A stretch of 64,000 bases of DNA from Unio delphinus. Taxonomy: Eukaryota; Mollusca; Bivalvia; Unionida; Unionidae. The notes beneath the pieces were generated by a model. It saw only the letters and a program-made list of their open reading frames with translations, made no database searches and had not been told where the DNA came from. A program made the position numbers and the translations under genes. This document shows positions 37,373 to 48,630 of this stretch, piece by piece; the first letter of the stretch is position 1; the number at the start of each line of letters is the position of its first letter. The DNA lies in assembly GCA_029339505.1 (NCBI GenBank), contig JAQISU010000193.1:191001-255000 (forward strand), read 5' to 3'.

Positions 37373-37903
37373 ATATACTTTTATATAACACTAACAATAT
37401 ACAACATATAGTCTTATGTTCTATCCAACAGTTTTCTTCTTCTCCTCTTTCTCTCATATATTCTCCTTCTCCTGTTTCCTCTTCTGATTCTCCTCTTTTT
37501 TCTATTTTAGCCCTCTTCATCCTTCTTTTCCTGTTTCAGTATCACTCTTAATATTTCCTTTTCCTTTCTCAAGCTGTTGATTTTTCATTTTATGCGTTGT
37601 GGGTTGTAGTTATATCGATTCTCATCTAGTTTTTCCATCGTATCTTGCAACATGATTTGATTGTCCAATACTTCATTGTCCAATCTGTTTATGAAGTTGC
37701 TAGCCATTCTCTTAGGTTACTCCATAGAATGGCACAAATTATGAAGATTTTAGTTGGATTAATGTGATGTGCGCTCACAGGGAGCGTGTATCGCCATTTC
37801 ATTCGAACACAGATGGCTTTTTAATTACTTCTGGGGGACGGAATTAGTGTCATCCCCGAGGTCTTTATGTGTTTACAAAACACACATTAATTAGCCTGTC
37901 ATA

Positions 37904-38275
37904 TCAAGGTACAATTAAGTTCCTAACGATTTGAATGTTGGGTCGCGTAGTGTGGGATTGGACCCAGCACACACTAAATGTTCTCAAGTCGACTACATGA
38001 TTTTTGGCGTGCACTGCACGTATGATATTTGTGTCCGGTCGCAGCAGAAGCGGCAAAATATCCGGCTCGGGATGCGCTTGGTAGAGATAAGCGGTACTTC
38101 CATATTCAATGGTAGCTTGTGTTCCAAAAGTCGTCGAGCGTAATTTAGAAAATATATCTGTGCTGTTTTCAAGAGTGTTTAAGAGATTGAATTTGATATC
38201 TAGTTGACATAAATAGTTATTAATGTTTACACCTTGTGTAGCGAGCCCATATGGTTTAGGGCTTTTTGAGATCAC
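37904..38275 (-). CDS. Unidentified 123-codon ORF inside the Polinton-like element
   Basis: Minus-strand frame near the left end of the element, including NINNYLCQLDIKFNLLNTLE and VVDLRTFSVCWVQSH. No domain was recognised. Polintons normally carry capsid and other virion genes, so a fragment of one is possible, but nothing in the sequence shows it. It may have lost its 5' part to the adjoining tandem repeat. Confidence 0.3.
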   Translation of the reverse strand: MISKSPKPYGLATQGVNINNYLCQLDIKFNLLNTLENSTDIFSKLRSTTFGTQATIEYGSTAYLYQAHPEPDILPLLLRPDTNIIRAVHAKNHVVDLRTFSVCWVQSHTTRPNIQIVRNLIVP

Positions 38276-38329
38276 CTTATATCGTATAAGTTTGGGATCT
38301 TGTTGATCTGTTATATATGTAATTTGCGT

Positions 38330-38745
38330 TGCGGCCTTGTGCCGCTGGTCCTGATAGTTTTTGGGGTTAGACCACCTTATATTTCTTAACCTGGGGTCCT
38401 ATTTCCAAGGTTAGGTTTTCACTTGTAGCCTTGTTCCGCGGACCTTGATGGTCTTTGGGGTCAGACCACATTATATGTCTTTTTGGGGTCCTATTTCCTA
38501 GGTCAGGTTTTTATATTTTTATTTGCAGACTTGTGCTACCGGTCCTGGTGGTCTTTGGGGTTAGACCACCTTATATGTTTGCTTAATTTGCGGTTCTTAA
38601 TCCCTGGGTTGAGTCTAACGTGCAGCTTAGTGCTGCTGCACCTGATAGTCTTGGGCTTTCGGACTACCTTATGTTTGCTAATTTGTTGTCCTTGTATGTA
38701 ATTTGGACGGCCCTGTTGGTCTGTGTTTGGAACCACCTTTTGCGT
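38330..38745. repeat. Tandem repeat, unit about 105 bp, about 4 copies
   Basis: Four diverged units each contain CCTTGTGCCGCTGGTCCTGA-like and GGGGTTAGACCACCTTATAT-like blocks. The last two copies are the most worn. It lies inside the Polinton-like element. Confidence 0.85.
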
Positions 38746-39425
38746 TCTAGATTAGGTTGTGGATACGATTATTCATTTATATGGCTGTCAACTAGATTTG
38801 CTAGACAAGATTCAGAGGTGTAAGAGATAGTACCGACAACGCCATGAAGTGAAGCTAGATTTCAAAGAAACTACTTGGCCATTGATGTACTCTACGTGTC
38901 CGAGCTAATGCTAACAAAAAAGTATAATGGTCAACCATCGATATACTTGTCATCGTTTCTAGAAGAAAGAAAATCAAAATGAGCTACTAAATGTTCTAAA
39001 GAATATCCAAGACTGCGTTGATGCATACAAATATTCACAATATTGTACACAAACCATGGTATATGTGCCTTGCAATTTCAGATTTTTTGAATTGTGTCGT
39101 CTGAGCATATATTCTCATAAAGTCAATGGTGTCATCTCCCAAAGGTGGCAATCCGTACGAATGAATCTACTCCATACAACTATCACGGGGAAAGTAGCCG
39201 GCTACCCAGTGGGTTCATCTGAGACGGTTGTAGTCCGTGTTAATGACAGAAGTTTGATAGTTTTGAGGTTTGTAATGAGGTAGTTCATCTTTATCACAAA
39301 CCACATGATTCCAAGAAGCAGTGTGTGAACTATGGTTTAAAAGATAATAATGTACTCAAGTATCCATTTGTCAAAAATAATAGGTCATCAATTGAATCCT
39401 GCCGATTTTTGCTTAAATATGTTTG

Positions 39426-39686
39426 TCAAGTAACCGTTTCTTCGCTTCGTCTCCGCACTCTAAGCTTTGAGATGTGCTGGATCTCTCGAGCAATCAATGG
39501 AGGATAGGAATGATCAGGCACGTCTTTATACCACTGATGCAGAACGACTACTTCCGTGATGAGACTCCAAGCTTCATCCAGATACTCGGCGAATGTTTCT
39601 TCGTGATTCATCATAAGACATTTATCGTGTTGTATTTGACTCGGATTATCGTCTTGACAATGAGGTAGTGGTGGTGGATATTTCAT
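39426..39686 (-). CDS. Small ORF of the Polinton-like element (86 codons)
   Basis: ATG-initiated and open to its stop, reading MKYPPPLPHCQDDNPSQ, AEYLDEAWSLITEVVVLHQW and a basic C-terminus (RVRRRSEETVT). It starts 42 bp after the previous ORF on the same strand. No family recognised. The compact same-strand layout downstream of the ATPase fits a virus-like gene block. Confidence 0.4.
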   Translation of the reverse strand: MKYPPPLPHCQDDNPSQIQHDKCLMMNHEETFAEYLDEAWSLITEVVVLHQWYKDVPDHSYPPLIAREIQHISKLRVRRRSEETVT

Positions 39687-39727
39687 CAGAGCCTTAAAAT
39701 ATTTAAGAATCGGCTAATCTGTTTCGT

Positions 39728-40015
39728 CTAAGCTTTCTGGTGAAAGAATTGCAGTTGCAAAAATTGACCTAGTTCTGCATTGTTCATACATCGGACAAAT
39801 CGTTGAAATCGATCCATTAACGATTGCAAATCGTGTTGAACATTGGACATCTCAGTCAACTGAGGATTGGGCGGTAAATGCAGGGTTCGGTGTTTTTGCC
39901 AATGATGGCATTCCATCCATCGATTGTAAGGCACTATAGCCAATTTTCGTCCTTCCACTTGCTTCCAGAGATCACGTTTGAGATCTTTGTACTCCAGAGG
40001 TACCTTTATCTTCAT
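39728..40015 (-). CDS. Small ORF of the Polinton-like element (95 codons)
   Basis: ATG-initiated, beginning MKIKVPLEYKDLKRDLWKQV and rich in charged and Trp/His residues (YNRWMECHHWQKHR). It starts about 9 bp after the stop of the ORF at 40024-40227. No family recognised. It is intact while the polymerase and ATPase are broken; short length alone may explain that. Confidence 0.4.
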   Translation of the reverse strand: MKIKVPLEYKDLKRDLWKQVEGRKLAIVPYNRWMECHHWQKHRTLHLPPNPQLTEMSNVQHDLQSLMDRFQRFVRCMNNAELGQFLQLQFFHQKA

Positions 40016-40023
40016 GGTCCTTT

Positions 40024-40227
40024 TTATTTTTGACCCGTGGGTAAAACACCTCCCAGGACTTCACCTAGCATAGGTACAATGTAGGTAAAAGTCATCCGCG
40101 TTGGACACATATCTTTTTTATGGATGGGTATTTTCGTTTGAACGATTTGGCTAAGAACGTGGCGATATTTGGTTAAGCATTTTTCCGATTCAAAGCTATT
40201 GTGTATTTTAATACATTTAAACAACAT
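40024..40227 (-). CDS. Small ORF of the Polinton-like element (67 codons)
   Basis: ATG-initiated, beginning MLFKCIKIHNSFESEK. Directly follows the ATPase remnant on the same strand. No family recognised. Confidence 0.35.
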   Translation of the reverse strand: MLFKCIKIHNSFESEKCLTKYRHVLSQIVQTKIPIHKKDMCPTRMTFTYIVPMLGEVLGGVLPTGQK

Positions 40228-40229
40228 TA

Positions 40230-40690
40230 GTACACGTTATCAGTTAGGTTTTTGGAGGCGGTTTGAATGAGTGTTTTTCGCATCAAGTCTTGTTTTATAC
40301 TGGAATGCGCCGATAATAATTGTGCGATGGGCTTTACGTTGTTGAAGCAAATTTTGTGTGTTGTAAATGATACTGGCATTACGATTATGACCTTTGCGCA
40401 TAAACGACAGTTTAATTTATTATTCGTGTTCTCCCTGCATGTCTAAAATGAGCAGATGAGTTAGACGGGGATCAGATACAATCAGATGTCTTCCACAAAC
40501 ACGATGGAATCGCCTTGACTTTCTCGCAAGAGATCTACGCTTATTGCCACGCTTTGCAACACCCCACGATATGCGTTCAGTTGGATGATCGATCTAATGA
40601 TGTTTAAATGATCACACGTTTAACTTATTCGGTTTTGCCTGAACCGCTAGGTCTGGCAATTAAGATGTTAAATGGATGGCAAAGATACAA
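40230..40690 (-). pseudogene. Packaging-type ATPase remnant (FtsK/HerA superfamily)
   Basis: Minus strand. A Walker A motif reads RPSGSGKT (40631-40654), with Arg for the usual first Gly. About 60 codons later comes a Walker B-like hydrophobic run, LLILDMQGEHE (about 40424-40458), and then KGHNRNASIIYNTQNLL (about 40340-40400), the segment typical of Polinton packaging ATPases, where a polar residue near QN senses nucleotide. At least two stops and frame changes lie between the motifs. In intact elements the product would pump DNA into a capsid. It sits just downstream of the polymerase remnant. Confidence 0.75.
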
Positions 40691-40960
40691 AGCCTGTCAA
40701 CCAGCGCGATATCATTAAAGTGTCGCCGATGACTTTGAAACTGGAGGAAAAGGAAGCAGAAATAATATAGGTCGCCAATGTAGTGTAAAGATTGTGGCTT
40801 TTGATACGAAAACAGACAAGACAAGAGTTTTTATAGATTCTTCATAACACTTTTATTGCCAAAATGGTATCCGGTCGTGTTGCCCTTATGGGATTGTTGT
40901 GTCTTGGAAAAGTGGTAAATTGCGTCCACTTCTAACAGTTGGTATGCCAAGTATAGAGCT

Positions 40961-43700
40961 TTAATTAATTCCACGCTGACACACGTTCCTATTAGGGCGC
41001 GTTCTTCCTGGGTGTGCTGACAAGGTCATTTCGGCAGAAGTACGACACAATGAAACATCAGTATTTCGTAGCATTGGTGAAGTAAGACAGAATGTTACAA
41101 GTCCTTGGGAGGCAAGACTTAGCACTTGACCAAGCCTTCGTATTGTCGAATGTTGTGCAGGTCGATGTGTTCCGACATCAATTGCGGATACCCGGCGGAA
41201 AAAAGCAACAATATTTGCACATGTAAAGATATAGCGAATACACATCCACGTCCTTGATTGTGTTCCCGTCGGCTTGGTACAGCAAATAGGACGCATTCGT
41301 CCTCCGTACAAACTATTCCCAGAGTTCACTGAGTCCACCAGAGCTTGCGTTCAAGCTATCATCGGTTTTCAAACTGTGATCGTACTCGAATTCCCACATT
41401 TCCACCACTTGATATCCTCGCAGTTCTAATTTCAACTGCCCTGACGAATGGCCTCTTACAAATCACCAATGGTCCGTTGCACAAATAGATTTTTGGTGTC
41501 ACGTTGATGGTAGGAAAGTAGACCTTCGTAAAATGTGCATCCCTTAAACTCGTACCTCATCTTGGTGTTTTTTAAGTCACAGCCATCTAACAAATACGTT
41601 CCGATGGTAGTTTGTGCCTCCTCCGTTGAGGTCATGATGTCTTTTTGTCACACAAGTAATGTAGCCTGCGTAGTGCTTTAACCAATTAGTTACATTTGCA
41701 AACGTTCGTCGTTTGAGCGCTGATGATATTAAGAGTGTTTTCGGGAATGAATATTTGGCGCTACACTAAGGAACACGCTTTGACAATGGTGTTTGATTCT
41801 TTAAAAGGATCGACCCTTCCGTGTTTCATAAACACTTCTCAAAATCGTTCACAGCGAGGCAGTAAAATGTTCACGTCTGATTGATAGTATTTCAATATTT
41901 CGTCTTGAAAGTCCATGGGGTCCGAGGCGTGAATCTAGTACCACGCATATAAAGCTTCTCGTTGTTCGGTGTACATGTTGTCGGTGTTGAAGAAGTGAGT
42001 CTCAGGGTTAGAACGGCATGTTGATTTGCTTCGGTATTGAAAAAGTGCGAAAATCGCGTTTAACTAATTCGAGCATTCCAAAGGTTTTTGGCATTTGACT
42101 CAATGGCATGGCCAATTAACTCATTAAATTAATAAATCGTGCTTCTTCCACTTGAATGGAAATAATTTTGGCTCCATTCAGAGTCACTTTTGGACGTTCG
42201 GTACTTTGTCCCGTTTAGTATCTCAAAAGAAATTGCCCATCGTATCCTAAGAAATTCTGAGCTATCAATATGACATAGTGATGACAATATCCGTCAAGTT
42301 CGATGTCTTCCGGACTCGTCCATGGATCATGAAATAAATTAAGCGAAATCGACCAACATGTTCTACACTCGAAATATTTTTGTACATCCTCTAGGAATCT
42401 TGCTACAGTGAGGGCAATGATTAACGACAGCATGGATGCACTTCGCGCACGCTTGATGAGCCACTCACAAATTAGAAAAAATGTATCTTGCATGCTTTCA
42501 AAATCGACAAGGATGAAATTCCCTTTCTTTTGGTCATTGTTTTCTTCATGTTTGGAAAGGTGTTTGTGTATTTAACATTTGTGTTTCGTGTCCACAATTA
42601 GGTGATACATGTGACATCGTTTCTTTCCTGAACATACGTGACATTTGGCATTATTGAAACGTATGCTTTGTCCACAAGTAGGGAACAATCTCAGAGGTAG
42701 TGAAGCAATATTCCGCTGAGAAACGTGCGTCTTCAGATATTGTTGGTAACAGATAGGGCTGTACAACATGAGCTGACAATTTGGGCAATGCACCCCTTGC
42801 TGTCCTTCGTCCTGACAAGGATGAGAAGCCAAACATCTCCAACATTTTGATCTACAATGCGAGTGTTGCTCTCAATTTTTATACCCTTAGTCACATGTCT
42901 CGCAATATTAAATGTATTCGAGAAATCCGGTAATGCTAGTAATGGCTTCGAATTGTTCATCGTGATAATAGACGTGAATGTATTTTCCGTCTTTGAAATA
43001 TTTGCCTCGAACAAACAGAGGTCCCTGCACTTCTTGAGGTTACACTTTCAAAGTGTAACGAGGAGCCAAGACGTTTTGGAATGTTTCCTTTTTTGAATGC
43101 CACATGATGTTTTGTTAGTTATCGCCGCTTGTAGTAACTGAGTTCAGCTTCACTTTGTTCACTTCGGTCCAATTGGTGAATAGTTTTCCGGGCACTTTCC
43201 CATTCTACCGTGTTGTTTATGTTGGCATACGTTCGTTTCAACTCGATGGCACGGCGTAAGCACATCTGGTCTTGAGTTTGTATTAATTAGGACAAGGTTC
43301 GTATTGGTGCTACTACGGTCTTCCACCAATAACACCTTTTCGAGTCCTGTCCCTTGAGCTTGAGAAAGAGACACGTGAGTAATAAAAAGTGTCGCTTTTC
43401 CATCGGTGATGTGAAAAGTGTCGTTAGCTTGTTGCACGTGCCTTGTCAATCACTTGGAAGGTGTCAATTCTGCCGGGTTGCTACACCTGATCCAAACAGA
43501 AGACTTTAAACTGTCGTGATGAAAGAAAAGTCTCAAACAAGTGTCTGCTTTTGGCTTCACATTGCCGATTCATTTTGGTTAACAAAGAATCCTACACCTT
43601 GGTGATGGACCATTCTGCTTTCTCCAACGGTACTACGGACTTCAAATCTTTACATTTCACTGTGTACGTGTAAGCCGTAGGTCTAAATTTTGTAAAGAAG
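40961..43700 (-). pseudogene. Protein-primed family B DNA polymerase remnant (Polinton type)
   Basis: Minus strand, multiple frames. In order: N-terminal region from about 43700; a Cys-rich zinc-finger-like part (42572-42832, with CPNCQLML, CGQSIRFNNAKCHVCSGKK); exonuclease region with QNFLGYDGQFLLRYL (about 42217); conserved HFFNTEANQH-like, DFQDEILKYYQSDVNILL and VDPFKESNTIVKAC segments (42050-41780); YEFKGCTFY and the MWEFEYD-like segment (41600-41380); then polymerase motif A, DVDVYSLYLY (about 41240), with Leu where Pro of SLYP is usual. Motifs B and C, including DTDS, were not found: the ATPase starts about 550 bp later, too little room. Several stops and frameshifts; not functional. 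Confidence 0.8.
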
Positions 43701-43944
43701 TGCTTTTCTGACTCTAAAATATGGAAGTATTTTTGATGGTTTTCTGTTGAACTTTGTCTGCGTGTAGACTCTCTGGGTCTGGATTCGGGTTAATATATGT
43801 AATATTCAAAATAACTGGCATGAATATGAGCCAAGACTTTAGTTACTGTGCGAGGCGATAATCATTTTTATGTCGCTTACCTTCTTCTCCTTTTTCACGG
43901 CAAGATGCAGTCGTTTCATCTTGACTCCAAAATGTCATACCAGT

Positions 43945-43953
43945 GTATATAAA
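43945..43953 (+). promoter_or_regulatory. TATA-like box upstream of a small ORF
   Basis: GTATATAAAGG lies about 50-60 bp upstream of the ATG at 44005 and on the opposite strand from the polymerase remnant, a plausible core promoter spacing. A similar GGTATAAAAG occurs at 44301-44310 with no clear ORF after it. Confidence 0.35.
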
Positions 43954-44004
43954 GGGATACTGTCGTCCCTTCCATTTTTCATTCACTGTCAAACAGACCA
44001 CAAC

Positions 44005-44154
44005 GATGGAAGAGCCATTACTTGTCGAACTGCTGATCAGAGCTTTGCGTGGTGTCATACGAAAGTTTTCATCAGACAAGCCGACGGACTACTCTCGCGT
44101 ATTTCGATATAAAAGTCAAGTTACTTCGTATAAATGTAAGGAGAATGAACATTA
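44005..44154 (+). CDS. Small ORF of the Polinton-like element (49 codons)
   Basis: ATG to TAG, beginning MEEPLLVELLIRALRGVIRK, then a basic and polar tail. Located between the polymerase 5' end and the right inverted repeat, on the plus strand, downstream of a TATA-like box. No family recognised. Confidence 0.3.
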
Positions 44155-45067
44155 GTCTCCAAACCGCTCTAAGAAACAACAGGGACAAGAGGAGGGGGAG
44201 AGGGATTCCTAACAGGTAAAGGAAGAGCTACCTTCCCCAACTAAAGAACCCAGACACGCTCAGAATGTCAAAAAAGAAGTCGAGACGAAAATGAGGAAGA
44301 GGTATAAAAGCTGGGGAGCTGTGATGTGAATTAAATTGAAACCGTTGTACTAGACAGAAAGTAACGTCTGTTGGTTTTAATTTGTTTTAAACTTACACAC
44401 TAACACAAGAACATCATGAGGTAAAATAGGGCTATTGAGATTTAATTGATTTTGAAATATAATTGAATACTATCTCGTTTCTAAACAAGTGACTGGCCCT
44501 GAAAAGACACATTGGGTGTTTGTTTTCTTAATTAAAAACTCAGGAACAAGACGAAATAAGCTTGAATTGCCTTAAGCCTTTGCCAAGCCCAAGGCCGAAT
44601 TATGGACTGGCTCCTGTGGATGACTTGGTATAAATCAATAGTGTAGGTATCTTCGGCGTAGTAACAGGGTTGTGTTGTTTGCCACTTGAAGATTGTTTCC
44701 TCTTGTGTCGTAATAAAATAAGTCTAATACAATTGTTTCAGAATCCTTAACTCAGTCAACATGTATAAGAGTACCGTCACCGTTTGACTTTCATTTTCCT
44801 CCTTCTCTCCTAGACCTTGTCTCTTTACTGCTGCTTCTTTTTCCTGTCATTTCCTTCTTTTTACCTTTTCTTGGTGATGTTGCTGTTTAAATTAGACGAC
44901 GTGTGGTAAGGAAGGAGAATGCGGTAAAGGTTCTGGTAGCAGAACAAATTCTTGCAAGGAAGAAAGAAAATCATCTACATCCCAATTAAAATCGGTATAT
45001 TCTGGAAGGAGAATTGTGTTGACTTTGGTAGCCACTGCTGTACCATCCCTTCTCGTCACCACGGACG

Positions 45068-45286
45068 ATGCACCCCAATTCATCGTCTTCTCAGTTTAGT
45101 TTCCGTCATATTCGAACTCCTTTGCATAGATTCACCGCGCACAGACGCCAACGCACTTTTAAAGATAATATGAACTCAAAGACATCTCTTAGAATTGGGA
45201 GATTTCGCACTGTGATTGTAGTAAGGCGGGTTAGAAATGGTGAACGAACTCATTTCTATTTAGATCCACTCTTCCACGATAAATGA
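45068..45286 (+). CDS. Basic small ORF of the Polinton-like element (72 codons)
   Basis: ATG-initiated, rich in Arg, His and Ser (RHIRTPLHRFTAHRRQRTF, RTVIVVRRVRNGERTHF). Basic small proteins can act as DNA-condensing core proteins in related viruses, but nothing specific shows that here. The next frame overlaps and continues after its stop. Confidence 0.3.
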   Translation: MHPNSSSSQFSFRHIRTPLHRFTAHRRQRTFKDNMNSKTSLRIGRFRTVIVVRRVRNGERTHFYLDPLFHDK

Positions 45287-45299
45287 CCGCAGTTCACTG

Positions 45300-45545
45300 C
45301 ATTCCCTTTATCTTTTCTCGTCACAAGATGTGGACAAACATAGAACCGTCTACTCTCGTATCGTCAATGATGATCTTCACAGAATTACCCATGTATGTGA
45401 AATCAACTTCGACAATACGAGTGTTTGGAAAAGAATAATTAATTTGGAGAGAAATGGCTTTTTGAAAAGAGTATATGTATACAGTCTAGAAATCAGAAGA
45501 CGTTTGAGGATGAGAAGCAGACCTAGGCGTCGCCCTCTATGTTAA
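45300..45545 (+). CDS. Arginine-rich C-terminal ORF of the Polinton-like element
   Basis: Open from within the preceding ORF's frame region, with no ATG at a clear start; it continues through DDLHRITHVCEINFDN to a tail RRRLRMRSRPRRRPLC. The Arg-rich tail could bind DNA. It is possibly the same gene as 45068-45286 with a frameshift between them. It ends about 160 bp before the right inverted repeat. Confidence 0.3.
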   Translation, partial: HSLYLFSSQDVDKHRTVYSRIVNDDLHRITHVCEINFDNTSVWKRIINLERNGFLKRVYVYSLEIRRRLRMRSRPRRRPLC

Positions 45546-45704
45546 CGAAATGATGTTGACATAAAACCCAATGGTCCTTTTGAGGGTCACTTATGCCTCG
45601 AAAAGATTTGCTTTCTGACCTAAATAATTAATTTAGTCGTTTGTATAATTGTATAATTGCTTGTGACTGTATATTGTATATTGTATGAATTATAAAAGTC
45701 GAAG

Positions 45705-45855
45705 TCTATGTCCCACTCTTTGGTACCTATTGAGGTCAGCTCGGTACACACCTGTTCCGACAATTGTTGCAACATTGCTACCAATCTTCAGTACCGTGAT
45801 GTCACCACACCTGTTCATATTGTCCCTATGCAAAACCTAACGTACATGCCACTTT
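45705..45855 (-). repeat. Right terminal inverted repeat
   Basis: Inverted partner of 37219-37372. Shared blocks in reverse complement include AGTGGGACATA, GGAACAGGTGTG, TTGCAACAATTGT, GTACTGAAGATTG, GGTGTGGTGACATCA and the outer GTTAGGTTTTG. Confidence 0.9.
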
Positions 45856-47722
45856 ACATTGTTCGTACGGAGACCCAATCGTCCTGATGATCAATTCTCC
45901 TTGACGATAGATTTGTCCACGGGTTGGTGGTGGGGTAGTGATGGTGGTGGGAGTGGTCTATAATGTATTTTCCTATTGACTCCAGGGTGCCAAAGACTAC
46001 TAAGTATGTGACACAATCATGTTAAATCGCAAAAACCTTCGCGGATCTTTAAATAAACTAGAGGATTTGAAGACAGTTGGATAACTGTCAGTCAGGAGAT
46101 AAAAGAAAAAAGAAAATTATGTATCATGTCTCAACGCTGAAAAACGTATTGGCTCCAGTAATTAATAAGCACCCCCCCCCCCATAGGTGCGAGTACTCAA
46201 ACGTGTGAGTACTCATAGTAACTCGATTAAGTTTTGGTGCAAAATGACAAACGAACGGTTCTTATGTAGGCCATTATGTTTGGCTTGGACAAATTTATTT
46301 AATTTAAGGCCGGATAGTACACATTTCTGAATGAAGAGCAACATGTATGTGTTGTTAATAGACAATTTGTTTATAGTTTAAACTAAGGATTGATTTTCAT
46401 TGGCGAAATAGATTCGTTTATTGTTTTCGTCTTTTAGCCAGACCGCAACTGCCAGAACGATGTTATATAATTCCAACGCAAGAGAAAATACAATTATACG
46501 TCGATGTCCGATCCCAATGTCCAAAGACATGATGTGCAGTTAGGAACTCACTGTATCTCATTAGAGCCAGAGTTATATGTGTACAAGTCTAATGAGTAGG
46601 AAGTCTTCCAACGATCAAGCAAGAACACTAATCTATCCTTAATACCTTTTAAATAGGCAGTCTTTTGTCTAGTTACCTAAGAATATCCGGCCTGGTAATA
46701 TTAATGGGCCACAAATTCAACTGTACCTATGATATACTGAAACTCTTTAAGCGTGAGTTTACTTTGAGTCTAATAGTATTGGACCAGTGGGTTATATTGT
46801 TCTAGAATGTCTGTGGGAAGGCGAACCTTCTTTTTCACCGAAACCAATTTGTAACAGTGCTAGAACATGGCTGGTGATGGGGACAGTGTTTTATATGTAG
46901 TCAGGAAAGCCGAAAGCAAACTGTCGGAAACCATATACTTTGTCTGGAATTAGGTACGAGTTGCATATATAAAATACGTCCAAAATATGTGTTATTGATA
47001 AATTAGTGTTTGCTATGCATTGCAGAGAGTGGCTACGTCTCTCATACACCATTCAATTCATGTATATGGGACACATTATTAATGCGAACATTTTCGTTGT
47101 CATTTTCGTTTCTTTATTAATGACCATTATTGTAAATTTATTTTAATAATAGTTATACACCTCTACTGTTTGACAACTGGAATTGTAAAATCGACACAGG
47201 TGCGACAAAAAGGAATAAATGAGTTAATCAAAATGCAGACATCTAGGTGGACGAAGGTTAGTATAATTTCCGTGATCTCTTTCCTTCCGACGCCACATCG
47301 CACCAATTCGTTTTCATTACGATTTACAGGTTCATGCCTTCAATATTGACGTTGTAACAAACTACAAACGGAATGGCCCAGTATATGTGTCGTGTAGGAT
47401 TTTACAAAGAAAAAGTGAAACAGATGTGGAATGCAAAATGGACACATAAACAAAATGAAACATTCAGGGCAATCGGCCTGGGAATAATTCCGTCGAAACG
47501 GAAATCCTCTTAGCATGAAAATAACTCATGCACAAATAAAATATTCCTTTAAAAAAAGAAAAAGTGTTCGTAAGAAATAAATAGGCACGGCAAAAGGGTC
47601 AATAGCAGGTACAATCCCCACGCAGGTTTATGGCGATCAAGCATTGCATCCGGACGCTTGACAGAACATTTGAAACGAAACTTTACATATATTTGCCATT
47701 TACAGTGTTATATAAATGTGAT
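45856..47722. other. No gene seen; short C-run
   Basis: Unique DNA right of the Polinton-like element. A poly-C run occurs near 46174-46184. No exon recognised. Confidence 0.45.
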
Positions 47723-47798
47723 AGGCAGACAGACAGACAGATAGACAGATAGACAGACAGACAGACAGATAGACAGATAGATAGATAGATGGATAGAT
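47723..47798. repeat. (CAGA)n/(GATA)n microsatellite
   Basis: About 76 bp of mixed CAGA and GATA tetranucleotide repeats. Confidence 0.95.
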
Positions 47799-48534
47799 AA
47801 ATGCGTGTGTGATGTCAAGAGTTCACATTTCATTAATTTCATAACATGATAACTAGAAACAATCTGCACTTTCCAACTAGTACATTCCGACATTTTGCTT
47901 GGGTGTCAGGAAATCAACATGCATGGCTATGTAAAAAAAAAAAAACCATTTATAACTTATACTGTTTTTCTTAGCGCAAGAAATGATAGGGCTTTATAGC
48001 ACATAACCAATTTTTATTTACTCTAATTTACACATGTAATTTTTATATATAACACGTGTAATAAAAACCGACTGACGTCACGAATAATGCCGTATTTCCC
48101 ACTGCTTATGAGCCTTATATAAAATATCAGTATCTGTAGAAATAAATGGAATATTCTTGCACATTTCAAATGAATTTGTGAACGTCGTCAAATAATTATA
48201 ATCTTGCGATAGAAACAAAGATAGAATTTATTAAACTCATTTCGTAAATTTAATTCAAAGGTCACAATCTGTTGCCACATACTCAATTTGCCACATAACC
48301 TGGGCAATTATTAGAGCCCTAACATTATTGCACGGTGTCATAATACTTAGCGTTGTCTCATAGCTGCTCTATTTAGTAGTATACGTTCAATGAAAATGTC
48401 AACTGGCTGTTCATTCAAAATAAATATTTTTACAACTAATTTAGGAATAAAAAAAATACCACATACTTTCTGAAATGTGTGAGGACTGATTTTATTCAGC
48501 TAGTTTCAAAACATTTTCTCCAATATGGGCATTA

Positions 48535-48630
48535 ACATGGGATTATTACCATATATGTTTTCATGTGAGATTCATACCATATTGACACTCATGTGAGATT
48601 TGTACCATATAGACTGTCATGTGAGATTCC
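48535..48630. repeat. Short tandem repeat, about 31 bp x 3
   Basis: Three copies of a unit containing TCATGTGAGATTCATACCAT, diverging slightly. Confidence 0.8.

Larger units (their letters stand above)
37219..45855. mobile_element. Decayed Polinton/Maverick-like DNA transposon, 8.6 kb
   Basis: Bounded by about 150 bp terminal inverted repeats (37219-37372 and 45705-45855). Between them, on the minus strand, are remains of a protein-primed family B DNA polymerase (about 43700 to 40960), a FtsK/HerA-type packaging ATPase (40690-40230) and three tightly spaced small ORFs. Short plus-strand ORFs lie near the right end. Polymerase plus packaging ATPase between long inverted repeats is the Polinton signature. 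Intact Polintons are usually about 15-20 kb; no retroviral-type integrase, protease or capsid gene was recognised, so this copy is internally deleted. No 6 bp target duplication could be confirmed. An endogenous adintovirus-type relative is the main alternative. Confidence 0.8.

Noticed and set aside
44301..44310. Second TATA box (GGTATAAAAG)
   Set aside because: No convincing ORF follows within a normal distance; in AT-rich DNA the motif alone is weak.
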